Of a stretch of DNA of 64,000 bases, positions 23,948 through 34,623 are shown one piece after another. Made by a program: the position numbers and the translations under genes. This DNA comes from Flaveria trinervia (Eukaryota > Streptophyta > Magnoliopsida > Asterales > Asteraceae), in contig CM046442.1 of NCBI GenBank assembly GCA_025506515.1, positions 106,607,117 through 106,671,116 of the forward strand, read 5' to 3'. Position 1 is the first letter of the stretch. The number at the start of each line of letters is the position of its first letter. Below the pieces are notes generated by a model. It ran no database searches. It worked only from the letters and a program-made list of their open reading frames with translations, and had not been told where the DNA came from.

Positions 23948-25455
23948 CCATCTTGCTGCAAAAGGAGAAAGAGGAAGCATCAAAATTGGCCAAAGAGAAG
24001 GAAAAGAGGAGAAGGCAAGAAGAGGTAGAGCAAAGGCAAAGGTTGAAGAGGATAGCTTTCCTATGCTCAAGGGGCTATTCCCAGGAAAATCATAATCCTT
24101 ATGAAAATGACACGATCGTGTTTCTTTTTCACAAAGAACAAGATCAAATCAATAAGGAGAGGAAGAAAGTTGCTAGAGAAAAGTTGAAAGATAAGAAGAA
24201 AGAGGAGCCATAATTTATGGTTATCAAGTCCTGAGCCCACACCTTTTCCCTTTTCCATCAAGGCTGGCATTCGTTTAGGAAGAAGGAAAAAGGTATGTCA
24301 AGGCTGAAATTCGCTTAGGAAGAAGGAAAGAGGTATCTCAAGCTCATGGTGTATAGAGGATAGTACCCAAACTAACACCCATACCATAGCCAACAAGACC
24401 TAAGCCCGCGCCTTTTCCCTTTTCTATCAAAACTAAACTCACTACTGAACTTTACACCCCTGAACCTACACCAGCACCATTACTTCCACCCTCATCCATT
24501 GCCTTTCAAAAACCACTACCACTACCCATCCTAAAGCCCAAAACACAACCAAGAACCAACCATTACCAAAGCCATCCTATGAACCATCTTAGCCTCCAAC
24601 CTTAGAGGAATTCAAGGAGATTAAAAGGAAGCTCATTAACTGTACAACCTTGAGTGACATCTCTTATGAGGAAGAGTCCATAAGACTGAGATACATTGAT
24701 AGCTCCTTTTATTCCTTCACAAGAGATGCATTCCTAGATCTGCCCCGGGGAACACTAGACTAGGCTCAACTCTTAACAACAAACTCAACTCCTTCAAGGA
24801 AGAAGAGATGAAGCTGAGGAGAAGATTAGTGACTTTACTAGATAATAGGGAAGGAGACAAACTACCAAACCAGCCCCTCACACCTAGGAAGAAGATTATC
24901 CAGTAGAGGTTCGATGAAACTTCTCAAAATTTTGTTGTGAAAATCGAGAATGGTGAAGTCAACAGACTTGACACGCCATCTCTACTACATTTAAGAAAAT
25001 TTGATATTGCTGAGTTAGCAAAGAAATCATTCTCCAATCCCTCCAACTCCCAAGTAGTTGCTCACATCAAAGCAAAGACTGAGTTAGCAAAGAAACCTCT
25101 ATCTTGTTGAACTAACCAAGAAAGCAAAGACTGGAGATGAGTTGAAGTTGAGAAAGGAAGAAATAGAGGGTGCCACTATAAAAGGAAGTTCATTCCTTCA
25201 AATGGTTTAAGGCCCTACTTCAGATTCCCTAGTTAAATAGGAATATGACTATAACTTCCGTCAACTAACTCTCTTCAAAGGGGCACAATAAAAGGTACAT
25301 GTCAATAGACTGGATCTCCTATCTAAAAATGACTTGTATAAAGTTCTCAACACTATTTCAGGAAAGAACAAGGAGACTGAAAATACCTTCTTTCCTTGGT
25401 GTTGAAAATTTTGAGAAGTATAAGAGAGTAAAGTTTTGATAGCATCAGCCTAAAG
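23948..25455 (+). pseudogene. D1 accessory coding region, second part, decayed
   Basis: It resumes exactly where 490-1418 was cut by G1. Readable pieces are a Lys/Glu/Arg-rich coiled-coil run (23953-24213: EKEEASKLAKEKEKRRRQEE, then KERKKVAREKLKDKKKEEP), a Pro/His-rich linker (24380-24620), a Lys/Arg stretch at 24800-24900 (EEEMKLRRRL) and ENGEVNRLDTPSLLHLRKFDIAEL near 24950-25015. Many stops. Layout (coil, Pro-rich linker, charged C-terminal part, then polypurine tract and LTR) parallels the B1 accessory gene. Product unknown. Confidence 0.55.
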
Positions 25456-25461
25456 AAAGTT

Positions 25462-26264
25462 TGTTGGATCAAATGAGGCTTAGAAGATTTTGAGTACAAC
25501 TAAATGAAGACTTCCAAAGACAAAGCTGCACTTCTGAAGCTACGTTGAAGATCTTCCGAAGCTTAAGGATGAAGAACTTCTATAGCAAAAACTCAGTCTT
25601 CCGAGACTAAATAGTAATCCTTCCAAAATTAAACGCTTAGAATATTCAAGACAAAATCTTCCGAAGAACAAAGTCGCGTCTCGGAGGAAGTTGATTTTTC
25701 CGAAGTATAAATGGTTTCGGAAGAACTTATTCTTCCGAAGCCATTTAACTTGGAAGAACCAACTATGAACCAGTAGACAAAAGTATGGTCCGACTAACAC
25801 ATGTTGCCAACTCTAATATACTGCATGGCACTTTTCTACTCCCATGTAGTTGACTATATTTTATTTCACTGTTCACCTTTTATCAGTTAGTATAGTTATG
25901 AAATTTGATTAGTGACGAAAGGTAAGTCATGGACATATCATGACTACCTAATTTAGGATAGTATTTTATATTTGATACCTTACTTCTAGTAATATAGTAT
26001 TTGTCTAGGTGTAAGTTCTAGCTGGTCATTTAAGTGTAACCGACTGTAGATAGTAGTATATATAGTTTCTTAATGTAACTTATTCGCATATGCTTGTAAG
26101 AGTATTGTAATATTGAGTTGAGAAGTAATATATACAAGTATGTTGAAAACTATTCTTGTGTTAGTTAACTTAGTATATTATTATCAACTTAGTTGAGAGA
26201 TTCTGCTTCATCATCCGAGTTTGTTTAAGTGAGTTTGAAAGATAAACCTTATGTTGATCCTGCA
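25462..26264 (+). repeat. D1 3' LTR
   Basis: It begins TGTTGGATCA after a decayed purine tract (CTAAAGAAAGTT) and ends TGATCCTGCA, an 8-of-10 inverted match to its start that resembles the TGTCGGATC...GATCCTAACA termini of family A. It contains repeated CTTCCGAAG palindromes (25540-25760), analogous to the repeat arrays in A and B LTRs. The partner 5' LTR is outside the window. The right boundary is my best reading. Confidence 0.6.
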
Positions 26265-28721
26265 TAAGTATTTATTAAGACTTTAGTATGATTAATGAGT
26301 GTCTCATGTTAATGGTGACTTGAATGCCTATATCTTTCTATTATTGTTTCAACATGAAAGATGGTAAGTATTTAACTTCGGCAAACTTATGCATACTCAT
26401 CATAAACAATCAATCAGTTAAATGGGAGAATGATTGAAGAAACTATAAAATGGCTGACAAATTATTAGATTAATGTTGGCCTGAATGACAGAATTGATCC
26501 CTAAAGTTATGTGGGGATTATTTGATAGAAATACCTCAAATTTGTAAATTAGGATTCCCCTTAGATGTTTAATAAGAATATAATGATAGGGAATAGAAAA
26601 AACACCACCAATAACTTTTCTCTCTAAAATCATTCAACGATCTCTTGACATCACAATGGGAACGAATCAATCGACATGGCTTCATCATCCTCATCAAAAA
26701 TCTCAAGTCCCACAAGTAAGTTTTAATTGTTTTGATTTTCATTTATATTAGTGATTGAATCAATATGATTAGAGTTTCATATAATTGTTCATGTTTCAAT
26801 ATATAATCAACTTAATTTCTTTTTTCTCTTTCTCATTACACATTTATAAGGTGTAAACGAGTAAAGAAGGCTCATGAGCTACTACTCTATATCGGCTTGA
26901 TAAAAGCTTGATCTGAACCAAGCTTAAATGAGCCCGAGCCTAAATTGAGCTCAATTGGGTTGTTTTTTATACCGTTACACACATAACACAGTCAATGAAT
27001 GAATTGACTATTATAGATGTTTAGAGATATGCATGACAAGTAAGTATAAGCTATGTAGAGTGATTGTGATATTAAAAAGAGGAAATCTAAATTTATAAAA
27101 ATTTGTTTAAAGCAAATAGAAATTTGACCTGAATTAATTTTGTTGGATTACTTGACAGCTGTGAAGCTTGCTGAGTTGCTATGAAAGTGTGAAGTTTGGA
27201 ATTTTGCTTGAAACTTGCTGCTGAATGTGCCACTTTATGCTTGAAACTTGCTGTTGAATTTGGCTTGGAACTTGCTGTTCTATGTTGGTTTGAGAGTGTG
27301 AAACTGTTGCCACGTTTGAATATGCCTCTTTATGCCACCTTATTATTATTATTTAATCATTTGACCCCTTTGCAATTTATTTTTGATTGTTATTGTTTGA
27401 ATTGTGGTGATTGACAATTTAAGGTAGTATTAGTTATTAAGTATGCTTTGATTTTTCCATGTTAGAAATTTGATAACAAATTTGGGTTTCTATTAGTACT
27501 GCTTTTTAATCTAACTCGAACTATTAACTTCAAAATTTTAATAATCAAACAACATAATTTGATTAACTCGATTAACATGAAATTTGATTATTTGAACACC
27601 TCTGTGATCCCAATCCAAGGCACATACTTAAATTTAATTTTAGCCTATCTATACTCTTTGTAATCTCCCACTTTACACATTTTTACTTGATAAAAATGTT
27701 TTATTTGAATTTATTTTAGGTAATCATACAAGTATAACCCCATAACATCCCAACTCTTAATATAAAAAATGTTGATTATTTTTATGCATTAAAACATGTA
27801 CGGATTGTTTTTCAATGTTTTGGTTCTTTTCTTTTATAATCTCTCTTTATCATCACTTGTATTTTTTTCAAAAGGCTTTAGGGGAGATAAGAAGAGAGCC
27901 AATAGATATTATATAATGACCTAGGTATTCATGATGATCTTTCACGTTAAGAAGAATGGTAGTAAACCTTCTCGTGTTGTAGTGGGGCGTAATATCATGT
28001 CAAATAGTACTAATATTATATTATCTTTAGCGACCACCAACATCGGAAAACAATCATATCAAAAAAACAACAAAAATAAAATTGAATGAAAAATAGATGT
28101 AAAAATATTGAATCACGCATGTAACATGTAAAACGTAAAATATTAAAAACAATAGCTAAATCAATCTAGGGACCACATGTTGCGACAGGGCCATCAAACA
28201 TTAAAAATAGACATAACAAAGTTGAACCACATGTAAAATGTAAAACATTAAAAACAATTAATAAGTCCATCTTGGACCCGCACGTTGCGATGTAGCCATT
28301 AAACATAACAAAATAGGTGTAACAAAGCTTAACCACATGCGCACTATACGGCATGTTAACTCTTAACATTTAGATCGAAATGTAAAAAAAATTGTAAAAA
28401 ATGAAAAGTATAGGAAATAAAAGTTGAAAGTGAAATTATAAAGGTTATATTGTAAAAGATGTAAAAAATATTTGATTAAAAAAATAAAAGTTTAAATAGT
28501 TGCACTACATGTACAGACACTTGTACACATAACTTGATAAGTAAAAAATATATAAATACATGAAAGGTTTATGTGATTAAACTGATTTCACTTTAGTTTT
28601 TTAAGTTTGAAAAATTATAAGATTGATATGAAGGTTTGTTAAAACCTAAAATTAAATGTCACATATATATGATAGCTCGTTTGTGTAACAAGTTAACAAA
28701 CAGTGAAGTATTCAAATATTA
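26265..28721. other. AT-rich region without a recognisable gene
   Basis: Contains an exon-like ATG stretch with a GTAAGT donor (26676-26715), a candidate hAT-type remnant with AGGTGT...ACACCT ends (about 26848-27604) around AGCT/GAGCCCGAGC-type sequence, GCTTGAAACTTGCTG repeats (27200-27280), and a two-copy tandem repeat of roughly 105 bp (about 28110-28345). None is firm. Confidence 0.5.
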
Positions 28722-29684
28722 TCTATCTATATAAAAACAAAATTTTTGGCTACGTTAAACTTTGAGACTTTAATATTTTGGCCACATGAGTTCAGTTTTT
28801 CATATAATGACCTTGTATTTTTTCTTTTAAACTTAAGCTATTTTTTGTTTTTTTGTTTTTATCACCTATTCTCATCTCTCTTCTCACGATAACCACTACC
28901 GATCAAAAAGATAAACCATCAATATTGATTAACAAATAGAGTCTACATTGAACGGGTTTGAGACCTAGTCAGACTATTTCTCAACATCTTGTGCCTTTTC
29001 TTGATGATTTTTTTTTAATTTTTTAAAGTTTCATCAATATTATATCTTTCGTTTCATTCCTAACGTCTCGGAATTCCACGTCGGAGTAATATTCGTCATA
29101 ATATGTTTTTATATTCACATTTTAACATTCACGTCCATCACATAATTCCTCTTGTAGTGCGCGTGTAGAATAATTCTAGTTATATATAATCTATAAAGAA
29201 CACATGTACCAAAATCATTATACAAATGCACACATAATGTATCACTTCATATATTAGTTTATTACACGTTACTATAACTATAAAAAGCATATAGCTCATC
29301 ATATATGCATAGTGTACAACTCTTCATTGCATAGCTGTTTTTATTTTTTTATTTAATTCACATACTTCCTCCTTACACGTGTTGCCAATACACGTGGTTT
29401 CCTCATAAACAAACACCAAGTTAAACAAAGGGTAACAGGTTAAATTGTTTAAAATGAAATTAACATGCATAATAGACAAAATATCTTTCACTTCACTGTT
29501 GCTCTTTCCCATGTTTGTGTTACTTTCTTTTGTTTATTTATTGTATTTATATGTTAAAATTACAATTCACAAATTTTGATCAATATGATACAAGCTTCAA
29601 TTCATGTCGTTTCAAATAATTTACCTATAAAAGTTACAATATGACACAAGTTTAGTTATATTTTGTCATATTACTATATATTTG

Positions 29685-30083
29685 TGTTGGTATTCTACTT
29701 TAGAAGAAATTAAAGATTTCAATATTATTGAAGTAGAAGACTTGAAGCATGAAATCAACAAACATATTAGTCTAGGGTTTATATTGTAATTATTTGTATT
29801 GCTAGACTAGTATATATATTAGAACATAATATCATTGTAAAGCGTAACTAATTCACCACTTGTTAGAGTGAATTAAGTTCATCATCAACAACAATATATC
29901 ATCATCCTTTAAGGATGATGATTTCAACAACATATCAATAAACACAAATCATTAAACATGTTTGTATTCTTCATCATGTTCATAATTATTATATTTTAGC
30001 ATCTAATCATTCAAGTTCTTGTCTTTATCAATATGAATCCTAAGATCCATGCTCATTGTTCCCGTTCATAACGGGAACATACA
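29685..30083 (+). repeat. L1 5' LTR
   Basis: Starts TGTTGGTATTC and ends GGGAACATACA. It contains two perfect hairpins: CATCATCC/GGATGATG with loop TTTAA (about 29900-29920), and GTTCCCGTT/AACGGGAAC with loop CAT (30058-30078), the latter only seven bases before the primer site. Confidence 0.9.
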
Positions 30084-30085
30084 AT

Positions 30086-30098
30086 TGGTATTAGAGCC
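30086..30098 (+). other. L1 primer-binding site
   Basis: TGGTATTAGAGCC, Met-tRNA type with one base changed (T for C at the seventh base), two bases after the LTR. Confidence 0.85.
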
Positions 30099-30551
30099 GG
30101 AGTTGATGGATTCATATTGATTTTGATGAGATTTCATGATAAGATTGCTGAAATTATTAAGGATCTGAAGAAAGCAATTTCATCAACAATCAATTCAACA
30201 TTCATGTTTGCGGTTTCCTCAAGCATCAAACAAACTAGGGTTTCATGCTCATTAGGGTTTCCGCCGAATGGAGATGCCCACATTAGGGTAGCCGAATGAG
30301 GATGCCTTGCGAACCAAGTGTTTCGGCCGAATAGGGACTCAAATAGGGCTGCCGAACAAAGTGGCTTGTGCGACTAAGAGGTTGTTGCAAGTGGCTTGTG
30401 CGGCCACATTAGGGACGCCCTAATTAGGGTTACCGAACCAAAGTTTCTTTGCAGCCACCTTAGGGAGGCAAAATCAGGGTTTGCAACCTAGGGTTGCAAA
30501 TGGGCTCGTGAACACCATTGGGTTTTGTTTCTTGGGCTTCATCATTAAAAC

Positions 30552-30738
30552 AAAAAGAAAAGGTGGACTTGGACTTATTTGTTTAGACCGCCAACATCAA
30601 AAAGAAAAGGTGGACTGGACTTATTTGTTTAGACCGCCAACATCAAAAAGAAAAGGTGGACTTGGACTTAATTGTTTGGGACGCCAACATCAAAAAGAAA
30701 AGGTGGACTTGGACTTAACTGTTTGGGCCGCCAACATC
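30552..30738 (+). repeat. Four tandem 46-47-bp repeats inside L1
   Basis: Four copies of a unit beginning AAAAAGAAAAGGTGGACTTG and ending CGCCAACATC. Because 47 is not a multiple of three, the 131-residue open frame over it (30481-30876) shifts through different frames from copy to copy and is unlikely to be a real protein. Upstream (30190-30480) are several TTAGGG(T/A)-containing and GCCGAA short repeats. Confidence 0.85.
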
Positions 30739-30874
30739 AAAAACAAAAACAAAAAATGGTTGTTCCAAAGTTTTGAAGACCTTGCTTCCGCATCAACAAC
30801 AAAGTTCTTAGCTTTGAACAACTATTCAACAAAATCAACATCAAGCTTCAATTCACATTGGAAATCTACAATTT

Positions 30875-31283
30875 AGGGAGAGTATTGTAGGGTATTCTAC
30901 CTTGGAAGAAATTGAAGATTTCAATATTATTGAAGTTGAAGACTTGAAGCACGAAATCAACAAAAATATTAGTCTAGGGTTTATATTGTAATTATTTATA
31001 TTGCTAGACTAGTATATATATTAGAACATAATATCATTGTAAATGGTGACTAATTCACCACTTGTTAGGGTGAATTAAGTTCATCATCAACACAATATAT
31101 CATCATCCTTCAAGGATGATGATTTCAACAACATATCAATAAACACAAATCATTAAACATGTTTGTGTTTTTCATCATGTTCATATAATTATATTTTAGC
31201 ATCTAATCATTCAAGTTCTTGTCTTTATCAATATGAATTCTAACATCTATGATCATTGTTCCCATTCATAACGGGAACACACA
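30875..31283 (+). repeat. L1 polypurine tract and 3' LTR
   Basis: The purine tract AGGGAGAGTAT (30875-30885) is directly followed by the LTR (30886-31283). The LTR matches 29685-30083 and is followed by the ATTTG target copy. Confidence 0.88.
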
Positions 31284-31568
31284 ATTTGTTTGTCACACAC
31301 TCATGATTTTTTTACGAACTTAAAATTTTAATGTCTCAATAAAGTTTCAAATTCGGCATGTATTATCCTTAACAACGTGAAGTTTTATAACTGTTTTCTT
31401 TTTACATAAAGTTTCGCTTTCATTTTTTATTTAAGGTATTTAAAGTTTTAAATGTTATCAATGTCACTAATGTTCTTTTAACCTTCAACATGCAGTTTCA
31501 TGGTAATATTTCAGCCTTAGTATTTTCAGGGCTTCACGACCCGCTGCATCGCGGCGTATTGACACTAG

Positions 31569-33026
31569 TTTGCACTAAAAGTAATACTTAAAAGAAAACA
31601 AAACCCACACAACTACACAAGGATTAGTTTTTAAGACTGTTAATCATTGTATCTAAACACTACTTAAAACTCGTTACAGATCTGAAGTTAGATCAGCACT
31701 ATAAATAAATGAGACAGATTGTCACACAAGTATATACATAAACTCGCGCTTTGCCGCGGTATAATTTGCAGCCTATATAAGAATGTCATATTATAGTTTT
31801 TGGGGTTATTATACTTTTAGTGAGTTTAATTATATATGTACTTGGATAGTCGCTACACATATTTTAGTGAGTCATAATTATATTGTCAAAGATACAATTA
31901 CCGAGAGTTAAATTGTTATAAATACAATAAGATGAGAGATACATGATATTATATTATAATTAATATAGAACACAAGTATGATAGTTGATGTTATTTTTAT
32001 TAACGTTATAATAATAATTAGTATTAATATGATAGTATTTATTATTATTAATTAAAAAAAGTTATGAAATAGAGGCCAAAAAGTAAAACTATTCCATAAA
32101 ATACTTATAATTTATATTTAAAATGTTATATTTAGCATCTTACACTTTTAATAAGGTTAATATCTTTTCTCCTAATGTGTATTATATAGAAGATATAAAT
32201 AAAAATTATAAATTATAAACTCTCAATATGCCCCTAAAAATATTAGTATTATTGTTATTATAAATATGAAGATATATATTAGTTATATGCTTAATTGTTT
32301 AAATAAATAATACTTAGTTTAAATAGTATTTAGTTATAAAAACTTGAAATAGTAAATATGAATTTTATCATAAATAAAATTAAATTTAATGAAGTGAATT
32401 AAATAATAGGATTTTATTGATTAATGTATTAATAATATATATAATAATATATTAATTAGAAGAAGTCAATTAGTTTTGTTGAACGGCAGACGTACAACCC
32501 TGTTTTAGAGGATAAATATTATTTTAGTTGGCTCAATTATTCTTTTTTTCAGCTGCGACCGCACCCTAACCTCCTAAGAAGGAAAATCATTACTGAAAAA
32601 ACTCATTGGCTCAACTATGAATATTTTGGTCAAAATGATAAGTGAACCCATGACCTGTTAATATTTATATGTTGTGTGTACTTTGTTTTAAGCGATTAAG
32701 CTAAGAATCATTAGTAAGAAATTAATTAAAGTGGGGTGTAAAGTAGAACTATTTCATAAAATACTTATACTTTATAGCTAAAAATGTTGTCGTATACGTG
32801 TTACACTTGTAATGAAATTGCTATTTTTTCCATAAAAAATATATTATATAGTATAGTGATAGACCATTTCTCCCAATAACATGAGAGTATGGGAGGCGTG
32901 AGACACTTTCGCTTGCATGTTCCGGCTATTACTTCTCTTTGTAAAAAGTCTTTCTTTTAGGATATATATTTTTTATTAATAGAATAAAAAGAAATATTAG
33001 ATTTTAATTTTGCAAAGAATAGCCGT
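31569..33026. other. AT-rich region; possible second Helitron relic and degenerate direct repeats
   Basis: No gene seen. A GC-rich hairpin-like CTCGCGCTTTGCCGCGG (about 31742-31760) could be the 3' tail of a minus-strand Helitron whose TC end might lie near 32860. Two degenerate copies of a ~130-bp segment lie at about 32056-32190 and 32730-32860, sharing ATAAAATACTTATA and TTACACTT stretches. Confidence 0.35.
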
Positions 33027-33552
33027 TGTTAGATCTAGGACTTATAGGTCTAGATCAATTTGTATAGGCTTAGAACTTTAATCAATTCTTGTAATGAATA
33101 TTTGTAATTGTCATTTATTATGCTTGCATTAATTGTATATGCTAACCCATATATATGTGTTATGGATAATTTCAGGTACAAACATTAGTCTTGGTCAATT
33201 TATGAAATTGACCAAGTGTAAGAAACATCTACGGATGAACATTCTGTTCTTCCGTAGATATGCTTCTTACAAGTAACATTACATCCAAAGATCATCTGCG
33301 GATGAACAACCAGAACTGAAGAACAAGTTTGCTTCGGAAGTGAAAGATTCCTACGGAAGAACAAGTTTTCTACGGAAGAACAAGATTCCTACGGAAGAAC
33401 AAGTTTCCTACGGAAGAACAAGACTTCTACGGAAGAATAATTTCCTACAGAAGACACTATTCCTGCGGAGTCCAAACACTTGTATGATGCAAGTGTTACA
33501 AGTCAACATGTCAACAAGGCAGTTATACGAATTTCAGGAAATCCAATGATTC
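33027..33552 (+). repeat. B1 5' LTR, upstream half
   Basis: Starts TGTTAGATCTAGG. Contains a hairpin of TCTACGGATGAAC with GTTCTTCCGTAGA (33228-33260) and six tandem ~18-bp units of TTCCTACGGAAGAACAAG type (about 33348-33455); the 3' LTR has seven. Cut at 33552 by A2; the left A2 target copy is GATTC (33548-33552). Confidence 0.93.
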
Positions 33553-34404
33553 TGTTAGGATCTCGGCATCTAGTTTGATCAATTAGATTGGATTTGCAAC
33601 GGAATGAGCTCACGAATTAACAGTGTTTGTTATAGAGAGAGAATTTCTGCCAAAAGGAATATATTCATTTAATACACGCTTCGGCTCGGCTTTTCGCACC
33701 GTTACAATTAGGTCATCTTTCCTTTTATAAGGAAAGTTGACGTCAGCTCATGTCACTTACATCTAACTGTTATTTAACTACTGAAAGTTAACACAACTAC
33801 TGAAGATGTCAAACAGATGACATCTTCTTACAAAAATACTAAGTGTTAACTATCACTACAACTACTGAAAAGACACTACTGAAACAACAACGACTGAAGA
33901 ACATGCTCTTCAGTCATTTTACAAGTACTGAAATAGAAAAGAAAACTACTGAAAGAAAACCATCACAACAACTGAAGAATGCTTCTTCAACTATTGTGAC
34001 AAACTCTGAATGCTTCAGTACTTGGACTTCTTGAACTTCAGTTGTTGTCATCAGCTGATGTCTTCAGTCTTTGTACATCAGCTGTTGATCTTCAATACTT
34101 TAGTCTTCAGCTGTTGAAGTCTTCAATACTTTAGTCTTCAGCTGTTGAAGTCTTCAGTACTTTAGTCTTCAGCTGTTGAACTTCAGACTTTGGTCTTCAG
34201 CTGTTGAACTTCAGACTTTAGTCTTCAGCTGTGGAAGTCTTTAGTACTTTAGTCTTCAGCTGTTGAAGTCTCCAGTACTTTAGTCTTCAGCTGTTGATCT
34301 TCAGACTTTGTCACACAGCTGATCAAGTCTTCAGCAGTTGTTGTGATGTCTTGTGGGACTTAAAGGTTTTGCTGATCTGGCTCATTGGTTCTTTTGATCC
34401 GACA
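33553..34404 (-). repeat. A2 3' LTR
   Basis: 852 bp. The palindrome TGACGTCAGCTCATGTCA is at 33738-33755 beside the TATA box. A minisatellite of 31-bp units (CTTCAGCTGTTGAAGTCTTC start) at about 34100-34310 has seven CAGCTGT units, against about eleven in the partner LTR. It also lacks about 41 bases present near 45113-45155 of the partner. These two differences account for the 166-bp length gap. Confidence 0.93.
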
Positions 34405-34419
34405 AACTCCCCCTGAACC
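34405..34419 (-). other. A2 polypurine tract
   Basis: AACTCCCCCTGAACC on the plus strand, identical to that of A1, directly inside the 3' LTR. Confidence 0.85.
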
Positions 34420-34623
34420 AATGCAGCCAAAACCTTTAAGCTTATTGAAGATGTCCCACTTATTATGGCAGAAAGATTGGTCTTTTTGTCTTCTAGATCA
34501 GCTCAGAAGTGACCCTTATAAGCACAGACCTGGGAAGAAGTCTCAATGATCTATTTGGCAAAGGATGGATGGGAACTCTGTCTTGGGGAACTGGACACAG
34601 AGCTGTTACCCCATCCATGAGAT

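Larger units (their letters stand above)
29685..31283 (+). mobile_element. L1: short non-coding LTR retrotransposon (TRIM/LARD-like)
   Basis: 1,599 bp with LTRs 29685-30083 and 30886-31283 (about 400 bp each, a few percent apart), perfect 5-bp target duplication ATTTG (29680-29684 and 31284-31288), a primer site and a purine tract. The ~800-bp internal region has no gag or pol. Larger than typical TRIMs and smaller than typical LARDs, it must use proteins from another element; the Met-tRNA-type primer site would suit a copia helper. Confidence 0.9.
28722..31568 (+). mobile_element. H1: candidate non-autonomous Helitron, interrupted by L1
   Basis: The left end is TCTATCTATATAAAAAC preceded by A (28721). 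The right end is a GC-rich imperfect hairpin (ACCCGCTGCATCGCGGCG, about 31539-31556) followed by ...GACACTAG with T next (31569). 5'-TC, 3'-hairpin plus CTAG and insertion between A and T are Helitron hallmarks, and no duplication is expected. Removing L1 leaves about 1.24 kb with no coding sequence, so it would depend on a helicase supplied elsewhere. The assignment rests on termini only. Confidence 0.45.

Noticed and set aside
27196..27414. 72-residue Leu/Cys-rich open frame
   Set aside because: Built from GCTTGAAACTTGCTG-type repeats in AT-rich DNA; no start context or homologous motif.
30481..30876. 131-residue open frame inside L1
   Set aside because: It runs through 46-47-bp repeats in changing frames and has no counterpart signature; non-coding element interior is more likely.
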